A stretch of DNA of 64,000 nucleotides from Pontibacter indicus (GTDB lineage: Bacteria > Bacteroidota > Bacteroidia > Cytophagales > Hymenobacteraceae), in the NCBI RefSeq assembly GCF_900156345.1, contig NZ_FTPP01000001.1, forward strand, positions 558,001-622,000. The letters run 5' to 3'. Below, in pieces: positions 53,616 to 62,024 of the stretch. A program made the position numbers and the translations under genes. How positions within the stretch are numbered: position 1 is the first letter of the stretch; each line of letters starts with the position of its first letter. The notes beneath the pieces were generated by a model that ran no database searches, was not told where the DNA came from, and worked only from the letters and a program-made list of their open reading frames with translations.

Positions 53616-56282
53616 TTATTGATCCACTATTTTCCTCCTCCAAACCCTTAGGTATATTTTACCCAGTTCATTGACCAGTAACGGAACCAAACCTAAAAAC
53701 AAGACCATAAACCAGCCGTTCTTATCCAGCATTTTCAGATTAAAGGCTTCCCGCATAAACGGAATAGCAATCACCACCAGTTGCAGCGCCAAACCCAGCA
53801 CAATGGCGCCAATCAGGTATTTATTCGTGAAAACACCCACCTGGAAGATGGATTTCGTTGGATGTCGCATGGCCAGGGCATAAAATAGCTGGCAGGCCAC
53901 CAGTGTCATAAAGGCCAGGGTTCGGGCATTCTCCAGTGTGGCAAAAGGCACGTTATCGTCGAATGGACTGTAGCCGTGCTCGTAGTAACCGAACCAGAAG
54001 GCAAAGATCGTCAGTAGGCCTATCAGGAAACCGCCACCCAGCACGCGCCAGCCCGCAATGCCGGCAAAGAAGCTTTCGTTCGGGTCACGCGGCTTTTCCC
54101 GCATCACGTCAGGGTCTCCGGGGTCCATCCCCAGCGCAACTGCCGGCATGGAGTCGGTGAGGAGGTTGATCCAAAGCAGCTGCGTCGCAATCAGGGGCGC
54201 CTCCCAACCGATTATCAGCGTAATGAACATGGTCACCACCTCGCCGAGGTTACAGGTCAGCAAAAAGAGAACGGCTTTGCGGATGTTGTTATAAATGTTC
54301 CGCCCCTGTTCGATGGCCGAAACGATGGTGGCAAAATTATCGTCTGTCAGGATCATGTCCGAAGCGCCTTTGGCCACGTCCGTACCTGCAATGCCCATGG
54401 CCACGCCAATGTCTGCGGCCTGGAGCGAGGGGGCATCGTTCACGCCGTCGCCCGTCATCGAGACCACATTGCCCTGGGCCTTGAGGGCGCGCACAATGCA
54501 TACCTTGTGCTCCGGCGAAACGCGGGCGAAAATGCGGTAATTGCGCACCTTTTCATTGAAGGTATGCTCGCCTAAGTCATCTATTTCCTGTCCCGTAATG
54601 GCCTGATCCAGGCATTCGGCTATACCTAGCTGGTGTGCGATGGCGTAGGCTGTGATCTTGTGGTCGCCCGTGATCATGATCGTCCGGATACCGGCTTCTT
54701 TTGCTTTTCTGACCGATCCTTTCACCTCGGTTCGCGGCGGGTCCATCATGCCGACAAGCCCCAGCAGAATCAGCTCCCGTTCCATTTCCTCGGCACAAAT
54801 TACCTTTTCGACCGGCTTATAGGCGACGCCCAGCGTGCGGAGCGCCTGTTCTGACATGCGAGCGGTCGCCGCCTGCACCTGCTGGCGGTGCTGCTCGGAA
54901 ATGGGCACTACCTGGCCTTTTTCCTGCACATGGGTGGCGAGTTTTAGAAGGTTGTCGATGGCGCCTTTTGTGTAGACGGTATACCTGCCGTTTTCTTCGT
55001 GCAGGGTCGACATCAGCTTGCGGTTCGAGTCAAACGAAAACTCGTCTATGCGTTTACTTTCCCTGTTCAAGGCCTCACGGTCTAAGCCCAGGTCGTCTCC
55101 CAGCATCAGCAGCGCGATTTCGGTCGGGTCGCCGGTTCCTTCACCGTTGGCGTACGTAGCGTCGGAGCAGAGCACCATGGCTTTGGCCAGTAGGCGGGCA
55201 TCTTCGGATGGGATGTTTCCTTTTCCGGGCTTCACCGTCGCTTCCCCCTCCATGTTGAAGTATTTGAGCACGGTCATCTTGTTCTGCGTCAGGGTGCCAG
55301 TTTTGTCGGAGCAGATGATGTTGACGGAGCCCAGCGTTTCGACGGCCGGCAGACGCCGGATGATGGCATTGCGTTTGGACATGCTCGTAACGCCGATCGA
55401 AAGCACAATAGCCACGATGGCGGCCAGCCCTTCAGGTATAGAGGCCACCGCCAGCGAGACCGATATAAGAAACATCTCCGCCAGGTCTCTGCCCTGCAGC
55501 AAGGCCACCCCGAAGATCAGCACGCAGATGCCGATGGCAAATTTGCCAAGCGACTTGCCGAGTCTGTTCAGCCTGATTTCAAGTGGGGTTTTGATCTGCT
55601 CCTCGGTATTGATGATGCGGGCTATTTTGCCCACCTCGGTGTGCATGCCCGTGCCCACGGTTACCCCAAGGCCCCTTCCTGCCGTGACCAGCGTGGACAT
55701 AAAGGCTGCATTGTCGCGGTCGCCGAGGGGCGTGTTGGGTACTTTTAAGGTAATGGAAGCGTCTTTAGGAGTGGGGACGGACTCGCCGGTCAGGGCCGAT
55801 TCCTCTATTTGCAGATGAGCAGACTCAAGCAGGCGCAAATCTGCAGCCACATACCTGCCCGCGTCCAGTACCAGGATGTCGCCGGGCACGACAGTTTCGG
55901 AGTCCACTTCCTGCACAACCCCATCGCGGCGAACGAGGGCCTTGGGCGAGGCCATTTTCTGCAGCGCCTCAATGGCATTGCCCGCCCGCACTTCCTGTAC
56001 CACACCCAATACTGCGTTCAGCACAATGACGGCTATGATGATGATGGCGTCGATGTACTCGCCCATGATGAGCGTAATAACGACCGCTGCGAACAGCACA
56101 TAAATGAGCCAGTCCTGCAGTTGCGCCAGAAACAGCTGAAAGACGCTCTTTTTCTTTCTCGCCTTCAGCTTGTTGGGTCCATACTTTTTCAAGCGGGCTT
56201 GCGCTTCGGCTTCTGTAAGTCCCCGGGAGGGGTCTACTTCCAGTTCATATAGAACAGCTTCTTTTGATTTGGAGAACCACAT
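53616..56282 (-). CDS. P-type Ca2+-transporting ATPase (P2A)
   Basis: An 888-residue pump with ten TM helices. Motifs in order: cation ATPase N-terminus (L-Y-E-L-E-V-D-P-S-R-G-L), actuator T-G-E-S, TM4 P-E-G-L, phosphorylation C-S-D-K-T-G-T-L-T, nucleotide-binding F-D-S-N-R-K-L-M-S and hinge M-T-G-D-G-V-N-D-A-P, and the C-terminal cation ATPase domain. The TM4/TM5/TM6 residues (PEGL, E-V-V-T-M, N-L-L-T-D-S) fit the P2A (SERCA/PMR1-like) class, expected to export Ca2+ or Mn2+. It converges on the PAP2 gene with 15 bp between. Single-gene unit. Confidence 0.94.
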   Translation of the reverse strand: MWFSKSKEAVLYELEVDPSRGLTEAEAQARLKKYGPNKLKARKKKSVFQLFLAQLQDWLIYVLFAAVVITLIMGEYIDAIIIIAVIVLNAVLGVVQEVRAGNAIEALQKMASPKALVRRDGVVQEVDSETVVPGDILVLDAGRYVAADLRLLESAHLQIEESALTGESVPTPKDASITLKVPNTPLGDRDNAAFMSTLVTAGRGLGVTVGTGMHTEVGKIARIINTEEQIKTPLEIRLNRLGKSLGKFAIGICVLIFGVALLQGRDLAEMFLISVSLAVASIPEGLAAIVAIVLSIGVTSMSKRNAIIRRLPAVETLGSVNIICSDKTGTLTQNKMTVLKYFNMEGEATVKPGKGNIPSEDARLLAKAMVLCSDATYANGEGTGDPTEIALLMLGDDLGLDREALNRESKRIDEFSFDSNRKLMSTLHEENGRYTVYTKGAIDNLLKLATHVQEKGQVVPISEQHRQQVQAATARMSEQALRTLGVAYKPVEKVICAEEMERELILLGLVGMMDPPRTEVKGSVRKAKEAGIRTIMITGDHKITAYAIAHQLGIAECLDQAITGQEIDDLGEHTFNEKVRNYRIFARVSPEHKVCIVRALKAQGNVVSMTGDGVNDAPSLQAADIGVAMGIAGTDVAKGASDMILTDDNFATIVSAIEQGRNIYNNIRKAVLFLLTCNLGEVVTMFITLIIGWEAPLIATQLLWINLLTDSMPAVALGMDPGDPDVMREKPRDPNESFFAGIAGWRVLGGGFLIGLLTIFAFWFGYYEHGYSPFDDNVPFATLENARTLAFMTLVACQLFYALAMRHPTKSIFQVGVFTNKYLIGAIVLGLALQLVVIAIPFMREAFNLKMLDKNGWFMVLFLGLVPLLVNELGKIYLRVWRRKIVDQ

Positions 56283-56744
56283 GTAGTTCCAGCATTAGGT
56301 TACATCAAAAAAACTACGCCACAGACCGTAATCAGACGGAGCAGGCTTATGCGCTTTGGTGAAATTCTGCCCCGAATCTTGCCACAAGGTATCCCAACAG
56401 AAGTAATACAATTAGCCAGGATATTTCGGACCGGGCTTATACCTGACGATGTATTTCTTTCCTTTATCGGAAGAAAGCAACTTGATCCGCAACCTCATGC
56501 TTCCCAAAATAAAAGCTTTCAAAATTTGCTGGGTATGCGACCTTTCCTAAGCCTATACCTTAAACCCTGTTCAAGTTAATCAAAACCAGAAATTTTACCT
56601 TCAATTAGTAGTGGTCTATAGTTTTTAAAAGAAAAACATTTAAAGATATTTTTGTGTTTGATTGTTGTATTTTATCTGCTTACGTATTTAATGTTTCAAG
56701 TATAGTTTTTTGAGGAGGGCATCTAAGTTCGGCTCTAGACGACT
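56283..56744. other. Intergenic gap with a candidate promoter
   Basis: No gene is supported (a 76-codon frame at 56349-56579 has no protein features). TATTTTTG at 56647-56654 fits TAnnTTTG about 90 bp upstream of the epimerase gene, but no -33 element is visible. Confidence 0.4.
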
Positions 56745-57809
56745 ATGAAGAAGAAGCAAAAAGTCTTGGTAACAGGAAGTGCAGGTTTCATCGGTCACCA
56801 TGTGGTCATGGCCTTGCAGGAAGCGCAATCCGAGGTGGTGGGGCTCGACATCATCAACGATTATTACGACCCGATTCTGAAGTATAACCGACTGAATGAG
56901 CAGGGATTCGACAAGTCGCTGATCGAATACGGAACTTGCATCAGCAGTGCCAAAACCCCTTCGTGCCAATTCGTGCTGCTCGATCTGACAGATAAGGTTG
57001 CGTTGGAGAAGCTCTTTCAAGAACAGCAGTTCGACTTGGTGGTGCACCTCGCGGCGCAGGCCGGTGTGCTCTATAGCCTGGAGAACCCGATGGCTTATGT
57101 GGAGAGTAATTTGGTAGGCTTTTCCAATATGCTGGAAGCGTGCCGGCAGCATCCTGTCAAGCATTTTCTGTTTGCCTCTTCCAGCTCGGTGTATGGCCAG
57201 AATGTGGAAATTCCTTTCGCCACGCACCACAGAACAGACCACCCGATTTCGTTTTATGCCGCCACCAAAAAGGCGAATGAAGTGATGGCTCACAGCTATG
57301 CCCATTTGTACGGCATCCCGACCACCGGCATGCGTTTTTTCACGGTGTATGGGCCGTGGGGCAGACCCGATATGGCCTGTTACCAGTTTGCCCGATGCAT
57401 TGCCGAGGGGCACACCATCCGGCTTTACAACCAGGGTAACATGTGGCGCGATTTCACTTACATAGACGATGTGGTGGCCGCCGTGATGAAACTGCTGACA
57501 CGTGCGCCAAAAATCACCAAGAAGAAACGTGCTACAGAAGCACCTTTTCGCCTGTACAACATCGGCAACAACCAGCCCGTGCAGCTGCTCGAGATGGTGG
57601 CTTTGCTGGAGCGCGGTCTGCGTAAAAAAGCCAACATCGATCTGCTGCCCATGCAACCCGGGGATGTGCCCGTGACCTATGCCGATGTGGAGTCGTTGGT
57701 GACGGCTACCGGCTACAGGCCCCGCACTACGCTGGAGGTAGGTATAGGCAAGTTCCTGTACTGGTTCGAGGCCTACTACACTGCATTGCCCATTGAAAAA
57801 GCTGCATAA
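56745..57809 (+). CDS. NAD-dependent UDP-sugar epimerase (UDP-glucuronate 4-epimerase-like)
   Basis: A 354-residue short-chain extended epimerase. Rossmann motif G-S-A-G-F-I-G (about 11-17), D-L-T-D and the active-site S-S-S-V-Y-G / F-Y-A-A-T-K-K (YxxxK about 172-176). The N-D-Y-Y-D-P-I-L-K-Y-N-R-L stretch and overall length match UDP-GlcA 4-epimerases, which make UDP-galacturonate. It opens a four-gene cassette with a polyprenyl-phosphate glycosyltransferase-type GT2 gene, LAB_N and GT39 genes, so its product probably feeds lipid A or glycan decoration (inference). Confidence 0.9.
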   Translation: MKKKQKVLVTGSAGFIGHHVVMALQEAQSEVVGLDIINDYYDPILKYNRLNEQGFDKSLIEYGTCISSAKTPSCQFVLLDLTDKVALEKLFQEQQFDLVVHLAAQAGVLYSLENPMAYVESNLVGFSNMLEACRQHPVKHFLFASSSSVYGQNVEIPFATHHRTDHPISFYAATKKANEVMAHSYAHLYGIPTTGMRFFTVYGPWGRPDMACYQFARCIAEGHTIRLYNQGNMWRDFTYIDDVVAAVMKLLTRAPKITKKKRATEAPFRLYNIGNNQPVQLLEMVALLERGLRKKANIDLLPMQPGDVPVTYADVESLVTATGYRPRTTLEVGIGKFLYWFEAYYTALPIEKAA

Positions 57810-57822
57810 AAATGATAAAGGT

Positions 57823-58599
57823 ATGGTAAATGAATTCTACCGTGAGGCGCCCGTAAAACCCTCCCTCACAATACTGGTACCGGTTTACAACGAAGCAGAA
57901 TGCCTGGTGCGGCTGAGCGAGGCCCTGGATGCTTTTCTCCCGCAGTCTCCAATCCCGGCGCAGGTGCTGTTCATCAACGATGGCTCGACAGACAACAGCC
58001 TGCACATGATGCGTGAAATATGTGCCCGCCGCCAGGGTTACGGCTACATTTCGCTGAGCCAAAACAAAGGGTTGAGCACGGCCATCAAGGCAGGTATTGA
58101 CCATTGCCAAAGCACCTACATTGGCTACATCGACGCTGACCTGCAAACCTCACCGCTCGATTTTCTGCTGTTTTTCGAGCACCTACCGGAGCACGAGATG
58201 GTGTGCGGCATCCGGATGAAACGCAAGGATACCTTTGTGAAGAAAATCTCCTCCCGCATTGCCAACGGGTTCAGGCGAAGGATGATTGACGACGGCATTG
58301 TCGATACGGGTTGCCCGCTCAAAATTGTGGATGCGGCCTATGCGAAGCGGGTGCCATTTTTTGACGGGATGCACCGCTTTTTGCCTGCCCTCATCCAGCT
58401 GCAAGGTGGCAGAGTAAAGCAAGTGCCGGTACAGCATTTTGAGCGCTACGCGGGCACTTCCAAATACCATTTGTTCAACCGCATCTGGGGACCGCTGAAC
58501 GACACCTTTGCCTTCCGGTGGATGCGCAAACGCTACATCCGCTATACCATTGCCGAACAATCCGTGAACAAGACAGCCGCACAACATGAGCAGGTCTGA
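57823..58599 (+). CDS. GT2 family glycosyltransferase (dolichyl/undecaprenyl-phosphate type)
   Basis: A 258-residue GT-A enzyme similar to DPM1/ArnC/RgtE: I-L-V-P-V-Y-N-E (about 18-25), I-N-D-G-S-T-D-N-S (about 52-60), and D-A-D-L-Q (about 105-109, DxD-type). It lacks the C-terminal TM helices of ArnC, so it is probably peripheral. It would transfer a sugar to a polyprenyl phosphate carrier. The ATG at 57823 is 14 bp after the epimerase stop; a TTG 30 bp earlier is less likely. The next gene overlaps by 14 bp. Confidence 0.9.
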   Translation: MVNEFYREAPVKPSLTILVPVYNEAECLVRLSEALDAFLPQSPIPAQVLFINDGSTDNSLHMMREICARRQGYGYISLSQNKGLSTAIKAGIDHCQSTYIGYIDADLQTSPLDFLLFFEHLPEHEMVCGIRMKRKDTFVKKISSRIANGFRRRMIDDGIVDTGCPLKIVDAAYAKRVPFFDGMHRFLPALIQLQGGRVKQVPVQHFERYAGTSKYHLFNRIWGPLNDTFAFRWMRKRYIRYTIAEQSVNKTAAQHEQV

Positions 58600-59236
58600 A
58601 CTAGGCATACTGAGTCTGGGGCTGATGGCGCAGGCGCTGTTTTCTGCGCGCATTCTGGTGCAATGGATCAAGTCGGAGCGGGCGGGCCGGGTGCTGTCGC
58701 CCACCTCTTTCTGGACCTTCAGCCTGCTGGCCTCTTTTCTGCTGATGCTCTACGGCATGTTCCGGCAGGACCTGGTGATCATCGGCGGGCAGGTGGTCTC
58801 ATACCTGATCTATTTGCGCAACCTGCAGTTTAAAGGGGTTTGGCGGGACTTGCCAGCCTGGGTGCGCTGGTCGGCGTTGCTGTTCCCGATCGCCACGTTT
58901 GCCTGGCTGCTTTTCGGGGATGCGTACAGCCTAGCCTATATCTGGAAGCACAACAATGCGTCGGGTTTGCTTATAGCCTGGGGTGGGGCGGGGCAGGTTA
59001 TTTTCACGCTTCGTTTTGTGTACCAGTGGTATTACTCCGAACTGGCTCAGGAGTCGATCCTGCCGAATGGTTTTTGGGTGATCAGCTTGGTGGGAAGCCT
59101 TATGATTGTGACCTATGCCGTGCTACGCCTTGATCCGGTCTTGCTGCTTGGGCAGGTGGTGGGCGTAGTGGCCTACAGTCGAAACTTATACCTGGGGTTG
59201 CAGAAGCAGTCGGCCAGTCAACGTACCATTTCCTGA
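58586..59236 (+). CDS. Double LAB_N (lipid-A-disaccharide synthase N-terminal domain) membrane protein
   Basis: A 216-residue membrane protein with two copies of the LAB_N helix-pair domain: one about 5-75 (F-S-A-R-I-L-V-Q-W-I-K-S-E, ending V-V-S-Y-L-I-Y-L-R-N) and one about 130-205 (F-T-L-R-F-V-Y-Q-W-Y-Y-S-E, ending V-V-A-Y-S-R-N). LAB_N is otherwise the N-terminal part of some LpxB proteins; alone it is often next to ArnT-like genes and may aid glycolipid flipping or transfer (inference). It overlaps the GT2 gene by 14 bp, showing tight coupling. Confidence 0.88.
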   Translation: MSRSELGILSLGLMAQALFSARILVQWIKSERAGRVLSPTSFWTFSLLASFLLMLYGMFRQDLVIIGGQVVSYLIYLRNLQFKGVWRDLPAWVRWSALLFPIATFAWLLFGDAYSLAYIWKHNNASGLLIAWGGAGQVIFTLRFVYQWYYSELAQESILPNGFWVISLVGSLMIVTYAVLRLDPVLLLGQVVGVVAYSRNLYLGLQKQSASQRTIS

Positions 59237-59242
59237 CCGGCT

Positions 59243-60874
59243 ATGAAGCGAACCTTGGCAGGTATGCAGGACCATACCCTGGTGGCCGTGTTGCTTCTTG
59301 TGCTGTTGTTGGCTTTGCTCTACAACCTTGGCGGTTGGGGCGTCATAGAGTCCAGCGAAGCCCGCTATGCCGAGATTAGCCGCGAAATGCTGGTGAGCGG
59401 CGACTGGCTATACCCGCGTCTGCTCGGCATCCAGCACTTCCATAAACCGCCTGTCACCTACCTTATCTCGGCAGCAGGAATGGGCCTCTTCGGGGTGAAT
59501 GAATTTGGGGTGCGTTTTTTTCTGCAGCTCTCTTTGCTGGCGCAGGCCCTACTGGTCTACCTGATCGCAATGGAAGTATTTCAATCGCGCAAGATTGCCA
59601 TAACTGCCTTTGTTATTTACGTCACCTTTCCGGCCGTGCTCATCGCTGCCCGTAACCTGACCACCGACTCCTTTTTGACTACCTTCGAGCTGCTGGCCAT
59701 TTGGGCCTGGCTCAGGTATAAGCCTGAAAAAAAAGTGGGCTGGCTATACCTGTTTTACCTGGCCCTGGCGCTGGCATTTCTCACCAAAGGCCCGGTGGGG
59801 CTGATCTTTCCGGTGCTTGTCGCGATAGGGTATAGGGTGGCGCACGCAACAGGCAAGGCCAGTGTTTCGCATCACTTCATTGCCTTCCTGCTGTTTTTGT
59901 TGTTGAGCGCTTCCTGGTACGTTTTCCTGATGTGGCAGGACCGGCAGTTTGTCGACTACTTTTTCCTGAATCACATCGTGAAGCGCTATACCAGCCCCGA
60001 AACCTTCAGCCGTTCCGAGCCCTGGTGGTTTTACATCGCGTATATTCCGCTCCTGAGTCTACCCTGGTCAGCTATCCTTTTGCTATACCTGCGTAAACTC
60101 CGCCTGCTTTCGACGAATCATAAACGCTTGTTTTTTCTGTGGCTGCTCGTGCCGCTGCTGTTTTTTTCTTTCTCCAGTTCTAAGCTTATCCTGTATGTAC
60201 TGCCCATGCTGGCAGGTATAGCCTTGCTCGTTTCCTGGCTGTTGCACCAGTTGTCTCCCAAAGAACTCCGTATTGTCTCACTTTTCACTTTCCTATACCT
60301 GGGTTTGCTTGGGATCGGACTGCTGTTGCTGCGCTGGCTGCCCACCGGCTTATACGTGCCGTTGCCACTGGTAGGGCTGGCAGTGCTCATGCTTGTGGTG
60401 TTATACCTGATCTGGCGTTTTGCGGAAATTGGAGTAGGGAAAATAACGGCCGCCGCGCTTGCTTTCACGCTGCTTCTGTTACCTTATTCCACGCACCTGC
60501 TGGGAGCTAACCCCGAACAAATCAAATCCAGCGAAGAAATGGCCAACCTGATCAGGGAAAAGGGTTTACAGAACAGGACCATTGTCGTATACGACCGCCT
60601 GCTTCCCTCGCTGGCCTTTGAGCTGAACAAGGACATTGTCTCCATCAGCGACCAGCACCACAGCCTGATTCGCGAAACACAGTTTGAGCGAGATGAAGAC
60701 TGGCGCAACCACCTGTTGCGCATTCAGGACAAACAGGATTCTGTCAAAATTCAGGCTTTGCTCCAGCAGCAAGCGGTCCTGATATCGAAAAGAGCTTTGC
60801 CGGAAAACAGGAGTTGGCTGATCGCTCCTTTTGAAAATAGGAAAGAGGTGGGGGTGTGGATCGTGTATTACTAA
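59243..60874 (+). CDS. GT39 (ArnT-like) membrane glycosyltransferase
   Basis: A 543-residue integral membrane glycosyltransferase with 11-12 TM helices and an early periplasmic loop E-S-S-E-A-R-Y-A-E-I-S-R-E-M (about 33-46), the GT39/PMT_2 motif with catalytic acidic residues, then H-F-H-K-P-P-V-T-Y (about 66-74). A C-terminal soluble domain (about 420-543) follows. It would move a sugar from polyprenyl phosphate to lipid A or a protein in the periplasm. The gene carries at least nine copies of GGTATA/TATACC. It is 6 bp after the LAB_N stop. Confidence 0.92.
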   Translation: MKRTLAGMQDHTLVAVLLLVLLLALLYNLGGWGVIESSEARYAEISREMLVSGDWLYPRLLGIQHFHKPPVTYLISAAGMGLFGVNEFGVRFFLQLSLLAQALLVYLIAMEVFQSRKIAITAFVIYVTFPAVLIAARNLTTDSFLTTFELLAIWAWLRYKPEKKVGWLYLFYLALALAFLTKGPVGLIFPVLVAIGYRVAHATGKASVSHHFIAFLLFLLLSASWYVFLMWQDRQFVDYFFLNHIVKRYTSPETFSRSEPWWFYIAYIPLLSLPWSAILLLYLRKLRLLSTNHKRLFFLWLLVPLLFFSFSSSKLILYVLPMLAGIALLVSWLLHQLSPKELRIVSLFTFLYLGLLGIGLLLLRWLPTGLYVPLPLVGLAVLMLVVLYLIWRFAEIGVGKITAAALAFTLLLLPYSTHLLGANPEQIKSSEEMANLIREKGLQNRTIVVYDRLLPSLAFELNKDIVSISDQHHSLIRETQFERDEDWRNHLLRIQDKQDSVKIQALLQQQAVLISKRALPENRSWLIAPFENRKEVGVWIVYY

Positions 60875-60886
60875 GTTGACGAACTG

Positions 60887-61783
60887 CTAACAGCCTGAAG
60901 ATGGACAGGTATAGGCAACCAAAGCCTTGTGGCAGAGTTCGCGTCCCAGTTCGATCTGGCTTTCCGCTCTATGGAATTCAAAAATAGAGCACGAGTCCAC
61001 CGGTATTTCGACCAACACGTCGGGTGGGTATACCTGCTGCATAAGGCTGGTCAGGCGGTCCTGGGTCATTTGGTAGGACAGTAACAGCAGTTCTCTGAGG
61101 GAATAATCTGAGAGCGGCGAAAAATCTCCGGTAGCGTTCTCCTTGTCCTGGCCTGTCAGGTGCAGCCATTTCCAAAGGGCCGACACAGCCTCCGGGCGCT
61201 CGTTCACCTTCAGAATCGGCTTTTCTCCGGTTGCCGGGCCGTTGAGGTTGACTGCTACGACCAATTCATGTTCCTTTTTCTGCACCAGGTTAAGGGGGAG
61301 GGGATTGAGCACCCCGCCGTCTACCAGAAACTGTCCGTTCTCGAGCACGGGTGTAAACAAGCCCGGTATGGCAATAGAGGCGCGCAGGGCTTTGTACAGG
61401 TCGCCGGAGGTATAGTGGACCTCGTGGTTACGGAGCATATCGGTGGCCACAGCCGTGAAAGGGATTTTGAGGTGTTGTATTTCCTGCGCACCTGTTACTT
61501 CCCGCAGTACATTGAACACCTTTTCGCCCTTGATGAAACCTTGCCGGGTAAAGGTGAAGTCAAGCAGGTTGAAGACAGTGCTTCGGGTCATGGTGAGCAT
61601 CCACTCTTTGTAGGCTTGGTAATAGCCGGCGGCGTACAGCCCGCCCACCACAGCGCCCATCGAGCAGCCGGCCACGCTCACGATCGCGAAGCCCTTTTCC
61701 TCCAGCACTTCGATCACGCCAATGTGCGCCAATCCACGCGCGCCGCCGCTTCCCAGCACCAAATGTACCTTCTTGTTTTCCAT
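60887..61783 (-). CDS. Patatin-like phospholipase (RssA/NTE type)
   Basis: A 298-residue cytosolic or membrane-associated serine hydrolase. Oxyanion motif G-S-G-G-A-R-G (about 12-18), nucleophile elbow G-C-S-M-G (about 39-43, Ser41) and the catalytic Asp in D-G-G-V-L-N-P-L-P. Expected to hydrolyse (lyso)phospholipids. An in-frame ATG at 61807 would add eight residues; 61783 was chosen because the conserved V-H-L-V-L-G-S-G-G starts soon after. It converges on the GT39 gene with 12 bp between. Confidence 0.92.
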   Translation of the reverse strand: MENKKVHLVLGSGGARGLAHIGVIEVLEEKGFAIVSVAGCSMGAVVGGLYAAGYYQAYKEWMLTMTRSTVFNLLDFTFTRQGFIKGEKVFNVLREVTGAQEIQHLKIPFTAVATDMLRNHEVHYTSGDLYKALRASIAIPGLFTPVLENGQFLVDGGVLNPLPLNLVQKKEHELVVAVNLNGPATGEKPILKVNERPEAVSALWKWLHLTGQDKENATGDFSPLSDYSLRELLLLSYQMTQDRLTSLMQQVYPPDVLVEIPVDSCSIFEFHRAESQIELGRELCHKALVAYTCPSSGC

Positions 61784-62024
61784 TCCCCGACAAGATATGT
61801 TTTTCATCCAGCATCTTCATACAAAAGTCCCCTATGCTGCCTAAAATTCGTATGTGAAGAGGATGCTTTGTACAAATTCTAGTTTGTTCTCACCACCCAA
61901 TAAGGTGATAGCACTATATATTCTGGTCCAACTACTCAACCCATAGCGGCATTTTTCGTTTAGCCCTCTGAACCTCCGTAACATTGCCTTAGCAAGGTGT
62001 TTTCATTTGATTCATTTAGTTTGT

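Noticed and set aside
56349-56579. Plus-strand frame of 76 codons
   Set aside because: No start context, domain or codon bias; lies in a gap upstream of the epimerase promoter.
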